A DNA stretch of 64,000 nt from an uncultured Bacteroides sp. (GCF_902491285.1 NZ_CABUHK010000020.1:6833-70832); one strand, 5' to 3'; positions 1-9,040 are shown, numbered from the stretch's first letter. Numbers and translations: made by a program. Notes: generated by a model from the letters alone, not told the origin.

Positions 1-1022
1 GGAACTGTCGTAAAGCTACGAAAGAAGAATGGTGTGCCGGTTTCTGGCCGGGAGTGCTGTGGTATGATTACGAATATACGAGAGACAAGAAGATTCGGGA
101 AGAAGCGGAGAAGTTTACGAACTCCCTTGAGTTTCTTTCCAAGATTCCGGCTTTCGACCATGATTTGGGATTCCTCGTTTTTTGCAGTTATGGGAACGGT
201 TATCGCCTGACCAAGAATCCGGCGTACAAACAAGTAATCCTGGATACAGCCGACACACTGGCTACTCTATTCAATCCGATAGTAGGGACAATCCTTTCAT
301 GGCCTCGTGAAGTGGAACCCCGCAACTGGCCGCACAATACAATCATGGACAATATGATTAATCTCGAAATGCTTTTCTGGGCGGCAAAGAATGGCGGCAA
401 CCCCTACCTGTATGATGTAGCGGTAGCTCATGCCGACAAGACCATGAAATGTCAGTTCCGCCCCGATTACACCTCGTATCACGTAGCTGTATATGATACA
501 ATTACAGGAAATCTGATTAAAGGAGTCACCCATCAGGGATATGCCGACAGTACGATGTGGGCGCGCGGTCAGGCATGGGCAATCTATGGATATACCGTAG
601 TCTATCGTGAAACGAAAGATCCTAAATATCTCGACTTCGCGCAGAAAGTGACCGATGTCTATCTCGCACGCCTACCGGAAGACAAAGTACCCTATTGGGA
701 TTTCGACGCCCCGGATATCCCGAATGCTCCCCGTGACGCTTCGGCAGCTTCGGTGGTTGCTTCCGCTTTGCTCGAATTGTCTACGTATCTTCCGAACGGG
801 ACAGGAAAACGCTATAAGGATGCGGCTGTCGGGATGCTGGCAAGTCTAGGTACCGACAACTATCAGAGTGGTAAAAGCAAGCCTTCGTTCTTATTGCATA
901 GCGTAGGGCACTGGCCGGCCCATTCGGAAATAGATGCATCCATTATCTATGCGGACTATTATTACATCGAAGCATTGCTAAGATTAAAACGCCTGCAAGA
1001 AGGACAAGCGGTACTTGGATAA
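1..1022 (+). CDS. GH88 unsaturated glucuronyl hydrolase, 5'-truncated by window
   Basis: Glycoside hydrolase of family 88 (alpha/alpha-6 barrel), which removes the unsaturated uronic acid left at the non-reducing end by polysaccharide lyases. The reading frame is open from base 3 to the TAA at 1020-1022, so the true N-terminus lies outside the window; the GTG at 54 is only an internal valine. Visible family features are the WCAGFWPGVLWYDYEYT block near the start, DNMINLEMLFWAAKNGG, the HQGYADSTMWARGQAWAIYG block, DASAASVVASALLEL, and SEIDASIIYADYYYIEALLR at the end. Known substrates include glycosaminoglycan, ulvan and pectin-derived oligosaccharides; the substrate here cannot be read from this fragment. 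A terminator follows the gene. The family call is sound. Confidence 0.93.
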   Translation, partial: NCRKATKEEWCAGFWPGVLWYDYEYTRDKKIREEAEKFTNSLEFLSKIPAFDHDLGFLVFCSYGNGYRLTKNPAYKQVILDTADTLATLFNPIVGTILSWPREVEPRNWPHNTIMDNMINLEMLFWAAKNGGNPYLYDVAVAHADKTMKCQFRPDYTSYHVAVYDTITGNLIKGVTHQGYADSTMWARGQAWAIYGYTVVYRETKDPKYLDFAQKVTDVYLARLPEDKVPYWDFDAPDIPNAPRDASAASVVASALLELSTYLPNGTGKRYKDAAVGMLASLGTDNYQSGKSKPSFLLHSVGHWPAHSEIDASIIYADYYYIEALLRLKRLQEGQAVLG

Positions 1023-1107
1023 AATAGGACTTGGACTAGAAAGAATAAGAAAGAACAAGAATCAAAAAGAATTAGAATCAAAAAGACCGGGACAAGGTCT
1101 GAATAAG

Positions 1108-1148
1108 AAATGCTCTGCAAGAACTATTCATTCTCTGCAGAGCATTTT
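1108..1148 (+). terminator. Intrinsic terminator between convergent genes
   Basis: A perfect 12-bp inverted repeat (aaatgctctgca at 1108-1119, tgcagagcattt at 1136-1147) is followed by a T run on the plus strand. It lies between the GH88 gene and the convergent NlpE-like gene. A-rich sequence on its left side means it may also work for the minus strand. Confidence 0.8.
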
Positions 1149-1176
1149 TACTGGTTAGGGTTAGGTTGCTTATTTA

Positions 1177-1656
1177 TTATTGTTTCACCTTGATGATGTC
1201 ATAATTCAAGTCGCTGACAGCTTCCTGTAAGCTATCGTTCACCAGGCGGAGAGTAGTATCATTCACAATCACGAAATACATCGGAGCATCATTGCTATTC
1301 TTCGGGGTTAATTTAACGGCGGTAACAGGTTTCTTGTTCACGACTTTGTGTACAGTCTGCTGTTTTCCTTTCGAAGTGAAGGTTTTGTTTTTACCCTGGC
1401 CTTCTGCATCGAGGTAAGTCATATCCAGTGTATAAGTGGTGTCTATACCATCAGTTGCAGCGTTCAGGGTCAGTACATAATCGATACCCGGGCCGTCGGC
1501 AGCGGGGAGAGTACCGGCATAAACTTCAGTCATTTCAGTGATTGGAGTCATTGCAATGGCGAGACTGTCTGCTTCTGCCTCTGCAGTTTTGTTGGCTTTT
1601 GATTGGCAAGATGCCAAAGCAGCTACGACGGCTGCTAACATAATTACTTTTTTCAT
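1177..1656 (-). CDS. NlpE-like lipoprotein
   Basis: A 159-aa lipoprotein. The N-terminus MKKVIMLAAVVAALASC is a type II signal peptide with the lipobox cysteine at residue 17. The body (about residues 42-157) resembles the N-terminal domain of NlpE, the outer-membrane lipoprotein linked to copper resistance and surface sensing. The recognisable block is VYAGTLPAADGPGIDYVLTL, followed by beta strands such as DTTYTLDMTYLDAEG. In classical NlpE the corresponding segment carries a CxxC pair (PCADCPG); here both cysteines are replaced (PAADGPG), so a redox or metal role of that motif is unlikely. Single gene, convergent with GH88. Family assignment is from the pattern only. Confidence 0.72.
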   Translation of the reverse strand: MKKVIMLAAVVAALASCQSKANKTAEAEADSLAIAMTPITEMTEVYAGTLPAADGPGIDYVLTLNAATDGIDTTYTLDMTYLDAEGQGKNKTFTSKGKQQTVHKVVNKKPVTAVKLTPKNSNDAPMYFVIVNDTTLRLVNDSLQEAVSDLNYDIIKVKQ

Positions 1657-1710
1657 TGTTAAGTGCTTTAAGTTAATATAAATATAGTTGAGCTACCGCT
1701 CGGTTTATCC

Positions 1711-2997
1711 TTATTCTTCATCCCGTTTGATGACTAGCAGTTTGTCTACTCGTCCCCGGTCCATGTCTACTACTTCGAACTGTAGGTTCTTGTAAGTAAA
1801 GATGTCTCCGGCTTTCGGGATGCGGCCTATCAGGAACATTGCCAGTCCGCCTAAAGTGGTGAAGTCTTCCGATTCCAGGTCTTCATAGGATAAGATTCCC
1901 ATTTCTTCCATGAAGTCGTCAATGTTCATTGAGGCTTCCACCAGCATCGAACCGTCCTGCCTTGTGACGATTTCTTCTTCTTCCGTTTCGTCCTCTTCGA
2001 GGATGTCTCCAAAGATACTTTCGGTCAGGTCGTGCAGTGTGATAATACCTTCCGTGCTACCATACTCGTTAACAACAACTCCGAACTTGTTTTTGTTCTT
2101 CTTGAATAGCTCTAAAACTTTATTTGCATACAAACTTTCCGGAATAAAGAGAGGAGGACGGGCTATCTCACGCAGATTGAACTGTTGTTGATTGCCTACC
2201 ATCAGGATAATATCTTTTACGGAAACCACTCCGATAATCTCGTCTCTCCGTTCGTCTACCAACAGATATTTGCTGTAATGTTCTTCTTCAATGACCTTCA
2301 TTACCTTTTCCTGCGTGTCGTCAGGATGAAGGATGATGAGATCCCTGCGGTGTGTCATCAGTTCGTTGGCACGTTTGTCCGAGAAGCGGAACACGTCACG
2401 TAGCATTTCCGTTTCTTCCTTGTCAATCACGCCCTGTTCCGAACTTTGGTGGAGAATCATTTTTATCTCTTCCTGCGTCATAGGGCGTTCTTCACTTTTC
2501 AAGCCGATAAGTCTGTTCAGCAGTCGGGTAGAGATACTGAGCAACCAGACAAAAGGATAGGACACTTTTGTCAGCAGAATCATTATCGGGCTGAATAAGA
2601 TTGCATATCTTTCAGGATTGCTGAGGGCGATGGATTTGGGAACCAGCTCTCCGATGATAAGGGAAAGATAAGTGATGACTGCCACGGTGGTAATCATGGC
2701 CAGGTTGCGTGCGTACGCTTCTGCTCCCGGAATGAGAGAGAACAGGGGAACGAGGTCGTCGGCAATGGCTACTCCACCATAAGCACCGGATACAATACCG
2801 ATGAGAGTAATACCGATTTGAATAGTAGACAAGAACTTTTCCGGCTCTTCCAGTTGTTTTAATACTCCGCGTGCTGATTTGTTACCTTTAGCTACAAGGG
2901 TTTCGAGACGTGCTTTGCTGGAAGATACCAGTGCAATTTCATACATGGCGAATACGCCATTCAGTATGAGTAAGAGAAGAATGATAAAAAATTCCAT
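1711..2997 (-). CDS. CNNM/CBS-pair membrane protein (CorC/HlyC type)
   Basis: A 428-aa inner-membrane protein of the DUF21-CBS-CorC_HlyC family, related to bacterial MpfA/PaeA-type magnesium or cation exporters and often labelled hemolysin. Residues 1-180 form the CNNM (DUF21) domain with hydrophobic segments at about 1-21, 60-82, 96-118 and 130-155, including the conserved IIGELVPKSIAL block. Two CBS motifs follow (about 205-325: DDTQEKVMKVIEEEHYSKY and VSVKDIILMVG), then the CorC_HlyC C-terminal domain (about 340-425, containing TLGGLAMFLIGRIPKAGD). Length and order are typical. It is probably monocistronic, with the M48 gene's terminator upstream. Cation transport is inferred from the family; the ion cannot be told from sequence. 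Confidence 0.88.
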   Translation of the reverse strand: MEFFIILLLLILNGVFAMYEIALVSSSKARLETLVAKGNKSARGVLKQLEEPEKFLSTIQIGITLIGIVSGAYGGVAIADDLVPLFSLIPGAEAYARNLAMITTVAVITYLSLIIGELVPKSIALSNPERYAILFSPIMILLTKVSYPFVWLLSISTRLLNRLIGLKSEERPMTQEEIKMILHQSSEQGVIDKEETEMLRDVFRFSDKRANELMTHRRDLIILHPDDTQEKVMKVIEEEHYSKYLLVDERRDEIIGVVSVKDIILMVGNQQQFNLREIARPPLFIPESLYANKVLELFKKNKNKFGVVVNEYGSTEGIITLHDLTESIFGDILEEDETEEEEIVTRQDGSMLVEASMNIDDFMEEMGILSYEDLESEDFTTLGGLAMFLIGRIPKAGDIFTYKNLQFEVVDMDRGRVDKLLVIKRDEE

Positions 2998-3116
2998 AAA
3001 TGGATTAAAATGGTTATAGCTTCGAAATTACATGAAATCACGACACTATGCAAATCTATGTAATATATTAATGAATATTTAATAATCGTGTTGTCTTTTT
3101 TTGTATTAGAAGTGGA

Positions 3117-3154
3117 AAAGGGAATGCTGAAGTACGGTCACTTCGGCATTCCCC
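3117..3154 (-). terminator. Intrinsic terminator after the M48 gene
   Basis: Arms ggaatgctgaagt (3121-3133) and acttcggcattcc (about 3139-3151) pair over 13 positions with one G-U. Read on the minus strand the stem is followed by a short T run. It closes the TonB receptor / M48 protease unit. Confidence 0.75.
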
Positions 3155-3185
3155 TTCCTAATTATATGATAAAGAGATAGACTCC

Positions 3186-3971
3186 TTATTTCTTAGCGTA
3201 GCTGTCTGCTTTGGCTTTGGCGCGTTCGATACGTTTTGCTGTATCCGGGTGAGAAGAGAACATTCTCTGCATATAAGAAGATTGCGGAGCTCCTTCGGCC
3301 ATTTTTGCCAGTTTGGTCAATGCGTTAGCCATGGCGTAAGGGTCGATATTATTTTTTACACAGAACTCAACACCATACTCGTCTGCTTCGTTTTCCTGCT
3401 TTTGTGAATACTGTGCACCGGCAAGGGCTTCTGCCATAGCTCCCAGTTCAGAGTCAGTCAGTTTGGCAACCTTGTCGCTGGCTGCGCCTGCCGCGTTCTT
3501 CACTGCCGAGCGGAGATAAGCGTTTTTCATTGCGTCTTTAGAGTCTGTGTGAACCACGTGGCCGATTTCATGTCCTACCACTGCCATCACTTCTTCGTCA
3601 GTCATAACATCCATCAGTCCGGCGCAGATACGTACACTACCGTCGCCACAGGCAAAGGCATTGACGTCTACCACTTCATAAACACCGAAGTTCAGTTTCA
3701 GTCCGTCCATTTCTTTGATATGTCCGGTCAGCTTCTCTAAGCGTTTGCCGTACTCAGTGTCAGGTTTTGTCAGCGGATTGTGCGTGTCCATCCATGCCAT
3801 GTATTCCTTGCTCATGTTAGCGATGTCGGCGTCTGATAATGTAACTGCCGATACTACGTCTTTTCCTGCTTGCAGGGCTTTCCCTACATTAAATTTCTTT
3901 CCGAACTGTGCGGAAGCTGTCATTCCCATGCCCAGTAATACGAGGGCAATCATAGCAATTTGTCTTTTCAT
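3186..3971 (-). CDS. M48-family zinc metalloprotease, secreted
   Basis: A 261-aa M48-type endopeptidase of the LoiP/YggG/BepA-like group that works in the periplasm or outer membrane. The signal peptide is MKRQIAMIALVLLGMGMTASAQ. The zinc motif HEIGH (His134, Glu135, His138) sits in VMAVVGHEIGHVVH, and the downstream QENEADEYG block (around Glu193) gives the third ligand. The C-terminal MQRMFSSHPDTAKRIERA block is typical of the family. It starts 29 bp after the TonB-dependent receptor gene on the same strand, so the two probably form one transcript. Relatives act in outer-membrane protein quality control; a direct link to the neighbouring receptor is only suggested by position. Confidence 0.9.
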   Translation of the reverse strand: MKRQIAMIALVLLGMGMTASAQFGKKFNVGKALQAGKDVVSAVTLSDADIANMSKEYMAWMDTHNPLTKPDTEYGKRLEKLTGHIKEMDGLKLNFGVYEVVDVNAFACGDGSVRICAGLMDVMTDEEVMAVVGHEIGHVVHTDSKDAMKNAYLRSAVKNAAGAASDKVAKLTDSELGAMAEALAGAQYSQKQENEADEYGVEFCVKNNIDPYAMANALTKLAKMAEGAPQSSYMQRMFSSHPDTAKRIERAKAKADSYAKK

Positions 3972-4000
3972 ACTCTTTTAATTAATGTTCAATTATAAAA

Positions 4001-6379
4001 TTAATATTCAAATGTAATTCCTAAGGTTGGCAGCAATGTCCCGCTTGATTGTTCAATGCGTTTCATTCTGTAATGCCGGCTGTCGGCGGGAGCTTCCGGG
4101 TTTTCGATAATTCCCGTGCTCATAAGCACATCCTGTTGCTTGAGTTTGCTCATTGTGATATTTTGCAAGTCAATATAGAAACCCAGCATACAGTGTTTCA
4201 GATAAAATGTCTTATCAATGCGGATGTCTGCCTGCACAAAAGCAGGCAGGCGTTCCTTATTGTATTTCGTATAGTCGTAGTATGCTTTCCCTTGGGCATC
4301 CCACGCAGACACAAGAGATGATTTGTCTTCATCATAAGGTGTGTAGGGAGCACCGCCGATACAACTGACTTTCATTCCGACGCTCCATTGGTGGGGGAGA
4401 TTGTACGTCCCGCGCAGATTGAAAATAAACCGGTTGTCCCATGCGGAGGCAATGTATTCACTCTCTTTGTCGTTGCGGTATTCACTTTTAAATAAGGTGA
4501 AGGAAGAAGCAATATTCAGCTTCTTGGCAATGAGCCATTTTACTAAAACCTCTGCGCCGTAAGAGCGTCCTTGGGCAGTGGAAGTCAGCAATTCATTGCC
4601 GATTACTCCATAGTCATTTCCTTTACAGGTAAGAGGGATACCGTCTGCAACAGAGAGCGGAATCTTATCATAGTCTTTGTAGAACCCTTCTACGGAGACT
4701 TCAAAAGTATCGCCCTGACGCCAACTGATGCCCAGGCTTTCCTGACTGACTTTCATGTAACGGAGATTGTATTTGTTGGCATACGTTCCGTTATTGTTCT
4801 TAAAGCCAAGAGCCGTATAAGGGGGAAGCTGGTAATAAAGTCCTGCATTTCCGCTGACAAACCAGTGGTCGGCCAGTTGGTAGGAGAGGGATATGCGGGG
4901 AGACAGTTGGTCGGAAAGCGATTTCATTGCCGACGAATAATTGTTGGCATCGGCTCTTAATCCTAAAGAGGCTGTGAAGCGTTCGTCCATTGACGAATAA
5001 TTGATGGTTCCGAAAATCCCCCAGCGCAAGATTCCTAAATAAGTGTGATAGTCGGATGTTTGTGCCTGATTGGTATATACTTTCTGGAAAGTTGTATTGG
5101 AGTATTGACTGTAATCCAGGTTCACTCCGAGGTTGATTTTCCAGTTGCGGAAAGAAGATTTGTTCTCGAAGCGGAATTTGGTTTCCTGTTCGGTAGAACG
5201 AAGACGGAGCATCAGATTCTCTGGAACACTTTCGTTGTTCTGACGGTATTTCGTGTTGCGGTTGTTCAGATAGCTGTGGCTGACAACCAGTGATTGTACA
5301 TGCGCGCCTGCATAATGACGATATACAGCGCCCAGCGTAAATGTTTCCTGTTTGATTTTAGGCAGGTAACCGAGGATATATTCGTTGTCTTCGCTGTCGG
5401 CTTTGGTATTCAGCCGCATATTGTCAATCCCTCCCAGTCCTAATACGGTCAGTTCGTTCTGTTCGTTGAAACGGGTTTTCAGTTTGAATTGGGCATCGGT
5501 GAAAGTCGGCAGGAAAGGAAGACCGAGCATATCAAACAGGAACTGCAAGTAGGATTGGCGTACGGATACCAGATAAGAAGTCTTTTTCCCCAGATGTCCG
5601 TTGGAGGCGAGGGAGACTTCGGAAGCCCCGAGCGTTGCTTTCAGTGAGTTGCGTTCCATATCCCCGTCACGCAGTTTGAAGTCAAGCACGGAACTGAGCG
5701 CATTTCCTTTGTCGGTGGGGAAAGCACCGGTATAGAAGTTCACCTCACGTATCAGGTCGGCATTGAGGATTCCTACAGGGCCGCCGGACGCACCCTGTGT
5801 GCTGAAATGATTGATATTCGGTATTTCTACTCCGTCCAGATAAAAACGGTTTTCGAAAGGAGAGCCGCCACGCACGATGAGGTCATTGCGGTAGCCTATC
5901 GGTGAGAAGGCAACCCCGGGATAAGACTGTACGATACGTGAAATATCACGGTTGGCTCCCGGGCTCTTTTCTATTTCCTGTAGTCCGATAATACGCAGGC
6001 TGACGGGACTTTCCATATCACGGCGGAAAGGAGATGCAGTGACGGTGACTCCTTCGAGTTCGGTCAGATTCTCTTCCATCTCTATCGGGATATTCAGGTT
6101 CCGGGTGGAAAGAATGTATTCGGGAGTGGTGACGCTTTTGTATCCGATGGCGGTCGCTTGCAGGCGATAGATGCCGGGCGGCACTTGCTCAATTGTGAAA
6201 TGTCCTTCTGCGTTGGTGACACTGCCTTTGTTCAGGCCAATGACCATCACATTGATGAACTCCAATGGTTGACGGCTGTTCTTGTCAATCACCGTTCCCT
6301 TTATCTGGTGCACGGGTTGTGCTTGCAGCAGGGGGAGTAATGTATTAAAAAACAAAAGAAATATCAGCAGTCTTTTCAT
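4001..6379 (-). CDS. TonB-dependent receptor with CarboxypepD_reg-like N-domain
   Basis: A 792-aa outer-membrane beta-barrel receptor. The signal peptide is MKRLLIFLLFFNTLLPLLQAQ. A carboxypeptidase regulatory-like (CNA-B type) domain covers about 25-110 (IKGTVIDKNSRQPLEFINVMV), the plug covers about 115-230 (SPVSLRIIGLQEIEKSPGA, NDLIVRGGSPFENRFYLDGVEIP), and the barrel runs to a C-terminal aromatic residue (LLPTLGITFEY). It is shorter than SusC proteins, has no STN domain and no SusD partner, so it more likely transports a metal chelate, cofactor or peptide, or acts as a lone receptor. The M48 protease follows 29 bp downstream. The substrate is unknown. Confidence 0.9.
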   Translation of the reverse strand: MKRLLIFLLFFNTLLPLLQAQPVHQIKGTVIDKNSRQPLEFINVMVIGLNKGSVTNAEGHFTIEQVPPGIYRLQATAIGYKSVTTPEYILSTRNLNIPIEMEENLTELEGVTVTASPFRRDMESPVSLRIIGLQEIEKSPGANRDISRIVQSYPGVAFSPIGYRNDLIVRGGSPFENRFYLDGVEIPNINHFSTQGASGGPVGILNADLIREVNFYTGAFPTDKGNALSSVLDFKLRDGDMERNSLKATLGASEVSLASNGHLGKKTSYLVSVRQSYLQFLFDMLGLPFLPTFTDAQFKLKTRFNEQNELTVLGLGGIDNMRLNTKADSEDNEYILGYLPKIKQETFTLGAVYRHYAGAHVQSLVVSHSYLNNRNTKYRQNNESVPENLMLRLRSTEQETKFRFENKSSFRNWKINLGVNLDYSQYSNTTFQKVYTNQAQTSDYHTYLGILRWGIFGTINYSSMDERFTASLGLRADANNYSSAMKSLSDQLSPRISLSYQLADHWFVSGNAGLYYQLPPYTALGFKNNNGTYANKYNLRYMKVSQESLGISWRQGDTFEVSVEGFYKDYDKIPLSVADGIPLTCKGNDYGVIGNELLTSTAQGRSYGAEVLVKWLIAKKLNIASSFTLFKSEYRNDKESEYIASAWDNRFIFNLRGTYNLPHQWSVGMKVSCIGGAPYTPYDEDKSSLVSAWDAQGKAYYDYTKYNKERLPAFVQADIRIDKTFYLKHCMLGFYIDLQNITMSKLKQQDVLMSTGIIENPEAPADSRHYRMKRIEQSSGTLLPTLGITFEY

Positions 6380-6460
6380 GCGATTGCAGTTTAGTGCCGC
6401 GAAAGTACGAAAAAAGTATTAAAGAATGATATATTCAGTGAATAAAAAAGGAATATATCT

Positions 6461-6468
6461 TATATTTG
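6461..6468 (+). promoter_or_regulatory. Bacteroides -7 box upstream of esterase
   Basis: TATATTTG matches the TAnnTTTG element. A start about 7 bp downstream would give a 5' leader of about 110 nt before the ATG at 6589, containing a small hairpin (tgaagg...ccttca around 6532-6550). The divergent TonB receptor has a weaker TACTTTCG-like box just upstream of its ATG. The gap 6380-6588 holds only these elements. Confidence 0.5.
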
Positions 6469-6588
6469 TGGGAAATATAAAAACAGATTCCTTGTGAAGA
6501 CTGTAAAATTGATTACTTGCAACGATGCGATGAAGGCACATATCCTTCAGGGAGCGTTGGAATAACTTTATCTAACTATATACATATA

Positions 6589-7407
6589 ATGAAAAAGAGA
6601 AATTTCCTGTTAGCTGTTTTATTATTGCTACTGGCAGCGCCTTCTTTTGCTGCCCGGGTAGATACCTTATTAGTTAATAGTCCTTCCATGAATAAAGATG
6701 TGCAGGTGGTGGTCGTTACACCGGATGCTGCACTGGGAAAGAAAGCGGTGGCTTGTCCTGTCATTTATCTGTTGCATGGTTACGGCGGAAACGCAAAGAC
6801 ATGGATTGGTGTAAAGCCGAATCTTCCGCAGATTGCGGATGAAAAAGGAATCATCTTTGTCTGTCCGGACGGAAAGAACAGTTGGTATTGGGATAGTCCG
6901 AAAAATCCGTCTTATCGTTACGAAACTTTTGTTTCATCGGAATTGGTGAAGTATATTGACGAACATTACAAGACGGTTGCCGACCGGAAAGGACGTGCCA
7001 TCACCGGATTGAGTATGGGCGGACACGGGGCGATGTGGAACGCTATCCGTCATAAAGATACGTTTGGTGCCGGTGGAAGTACCAGTGGTGGAGTGGATAT
7101 TCGTCCGTTCCCGTTAAACTGGGAAATGGCGAAACAATTGGGCGAATTTGCACATAATAAGAAGTCATGGGACGAACATACCGTTATCAATCAGATTGAT
7201 AAGATAGAGAACGGGGATTTGGCAATCATCATCGACTGTGGCGAATCGGATTTCTTCCTGAATGTAAACAAGGACTTGCACAACCGTCTGTTGGCAAGAA
7301 AGATTAATCATGATTTTATTACCCGTCCGGGCGGACATACCGGAAAGTATTGGAACAACTCTATTGATTACCAAATCCTGTTCTTCGATAAGTTTTTCAA
7401 GAAATAA
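6589..7407 (+). CDS. Secreted alpha/beta-hydrolase esterase (esterase D type)
   Basis: A 272-aa esterase of the EstD/S-formylglutathione hydrolase-like fold (PF00756). The start is placed at ATG 6589 because it opens a clean signal peptide (MKKRNFLLAVLLLLLAAPSFA); the frame extends 24 codons upstream without signal features. The oxyanion block is LLHGYGG (about 61-67), the nucleophile Ser142 lies in GLSMGGHGA, the acid is probably Asp221 (CGESDFF), and the catalytic His250 lies in RPGGHTGKYW. Relatives in Bacteroides include acetyl-xylan and feruloyl-type esterases, but no carbohydrate module is present. It is monocistronic, with a terminator downstream. Confidence 0.88.
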   Translation: MKKRNFLLAVLLLLLAAPSFAARVDTLLVNSPSMNKDVQVVVVTPDAALGKKAVACPVIYLLHGYGGNAKTWIGVKPNLPQIADEKGIIFVCPDGKNSWYWDSPKNPSYRYETFVSSELVKYIDEHYKTVADRKGRAITGLSMGGHGAMWNAIRHKDTFGAGGSTSGGVDIRPFPLNWEMAKQLGEFAHNKKSWDEHTVINQIDKIENGDLAIIIDCGESDFFLNVNKDLHNRLLARKINHDFITRPGGHTGKYWNNSIDYQILFFDKFFKK

Positions 7408-7493
7408 AGGGGCTAATGCTTGACTTTGGCTTTTTGATGTTGTATCTTTGGATACGTCAATCATAAAATAGATTGAGGTTAAACTACGATAGA

Positions 7494-7523
7494 AGGAGAA
7501 AGTGAGAGCTTTCTCCTTTTTTG
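7494..7523 (+). terminator. Intrinsic terminator after esterase
   Basis: A 10-bp inverted repeat (aaggagaaag 7494-7503, ctttctcctt 7510-7519) is followed by TTTTT. It ends the esterase transcript before the convergent S41-type gene. Confidence 0.85.
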
Positions 7524-7548
7524 TTGTATGCTGTTTATTATTTGATTC

Positions 7549-8955
7549 TTATTTGATTCTTATTCCGGTTCCACCCGTAAACACTCTGCTTGCCGGACTG
7601 CTGACACTCTTCTCTATCTTGAATTGTGCTTTTGTTTTATCCTCCTCTTCTTTTGGTGGATAAGTTTTGTTTAGTACTCCGAGGGCAACACTTAGCAAAG
7701 TTTCTTTTTCATCACCGAACGGCAGGAAAGTCAAGTAATCGGTTGAGGCATTGACTGCGTATGTCGGTTTGAATCCGCCATAAGTATCATGCTCTGAATT
7801 ATAGATAGTACATACGGCTGGGTTGACAGACCACATAAACTCTTCATTGATGAATTGTTCCGTAGCTACATTTTGTCCCTTAGTTGAACTACCGATAGCT
7901 ATTAAAGATTGAATTTTTCCGTTCAGACTGTGTATCAACATTTCCGGTGCTCCTGCCGTATCTCCACTTATCAGAACGATAAGAGTCACTAAATCAAGAT
8001 TTTTGCCGGAGGGATTTAATAGTTCCGAATTGAATGTCAGAGTTGCATCTTTATCCGTGTTCTTGTCATTATATTCCAGGAATGCCATTGTTTGGTCAAG
8101 ATAATAAGAAGACACAAGCATGGTACTTAACAGTTGTGTACAATCAATGCTTCCTCCTTTATTATATCGTAGGTCAAGTATCACTTGGTGGATATTCTTT
8201 TGAGCAAGTTCATCCGACCATTCGCGTAATTCGGTATTGTATTTTTCCGGATTATCTTTAGTGCCTGCTGTAAAGTTGTTGTACATCAGGTAACCGACTT
8301 CGCTTCCGTCAGCCAGCGTTAATATTTTCTTGCAGTGGATAGGGTTGTCTACCAATGATACGGCTGCCCCTATTTTTACCGGGTCGTCTATCGGCACAAC
8401 CCGGTAAATTTCTTCTTCTTCTTCACCTTCTACTGGTGGTTCAGCAGGTGGCACTTTTTGATATTTTCCCAAAGTTACTTCTATCGGTTCTGTACCTTGC
8501 AGTAGTTGACTCTCGTATTTTTTGCTGATATACGATGTATCTACTTTTACAATCCAGTCACCACGTTTTAGTACGGCGGCAGCCGGTGAACCGGGAATGA
8601 CATAGGTTATCAGTGCATTGTAAGCAGTGTCTATATCCGGGTTGCGGACTAGTGAATAGTCAAATCCGTAACTGGGCAGTGGAGTTTCCATCACGGAATC
8701 CACGAACGAATAACTGTCGTTTTTTGATTTTACTTTAGACAGGAACGTGGCAGGCTCCTGGAATAGGTTCACATCATTGTAGGAAGGTAGGTCTTGATAC
8801 CACAGATAGTTCTGTTGCATGATATCGTACATCCATGTGTCCAATGCAGTCATGTGGGCATACTCCGGCCAGCGGTCGACACCGCAGGAGAAAAAGCCGC
8901 TGATAGATACGATAACCAGGGCAGGTATAAGGATTATCTTTCTTAATTTTGTCAT
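7549..8955 (-). CDS. S41-family (C-terminal processing peptidase-like) lipoprotein, catalytic Ser missing
   Basis: A 468-aa lipoprotein from ATG 8955 (MTKLRKIILIPALVIVSISGFFSC, lipobox Cys). A longer frame starting with TTG at 8979 is rejected because that TTG is part of the -7 box. Order: N-terminal helical domain with WMYDIMQQNYLWYQDLP, a PDZ-like region (about 120-210, VIPGSPAAAVLKRGDWIVKVD), and an S41 fold (about 225-430: GYLMYNNF, HQVILDLRYNKGGSI, IVLISGDTAGAPEMLIHSL, GSSTKGQNV). Active S41 enzymes have TASASE with the second Ser as nucleophile; here the segment is TAGAPE, placing Gly335 at the nucleophile. The Lys position is also shifted (TKGQN rather than TxGKN). It is probably a non-catalytic binding protein or works in another way. 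The pattern call is good; loss of activity is inference. Confidence 0.85.
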   Translation of the reverse strand: MTKLRKIILIPALVIVSISGFFSCGVDRWPEYAHMTALDTWMYDIMQQNYLWYQDLPSYNDVNLFQEPATFLSKVKSKNDSYSFVDSVMETPLPSYGFDYSLVRNPDIDTAYNALITYVIPGSPAAAVLKRGDWIVKVDTSYISKKYESQLLQGTEPIEVTLGKYQKVPPAEPPVEGEEEEEIYRVVPIDDPVKIGAAVSLVDNPIHCKKILTLADGSEVGYLMYNNFTAGTKDNPEKYNTELREWSDELAQKNIHQVILDLRYNKGGSIDCTQLLSTMLVSSYYLDQTMAFLEYNDKNTDKDATLTFNSELLNPSGKNLDLVTLIVLISGDTAGAPEMLIHSLNGKIQSLIAIGSSTKGQNVATEQFINEEFMWSVNPAVCTIYNSEHDTYGGFKPTYAVNASTDYLTFLPFGDEKETLLSVALGVLNKTYPPKEEEDKTKAQFKIEKSVSSPASRVFTGGTGIRIK

Positions 8956-8976
8956 TATAAAAAGCTTTTCACTGTG

Positions 8977-8984
8977 CAAATGTA
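8977..8984 (-). promoter_or_regulatory. -7 box of the S41-type gene
   Basis: TACATTTG on the minus strand fits TAnnTTTG and predicts a transcript start near 8970, about 15 nt before the ATG at 8955. It decides the start codon, because the upstream in-frame TTG is inside this box. Confidence 0.6.
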
Positions 8985-9040
8985 GGAAATACTTTGCTTA
9001 TCTACCACATTTATGGTATAAAAATGCCTTTAATGTGTGA

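Noticed and set aside
7538..7562. Short direct repeat ttatttgattc twice
   Set aside because: A two-copy AT-rich repeat at a gene end, too short and too simple for a functional claim.
8955..8979. N-terminal extension of the S41-type protein from TTG 8979
   Set aside because: The TTG is part of the -7 box TACATTTG, and the signal peptide begins at ATG 8955. The same argument applies to TTG 14091 and TTG 31514.
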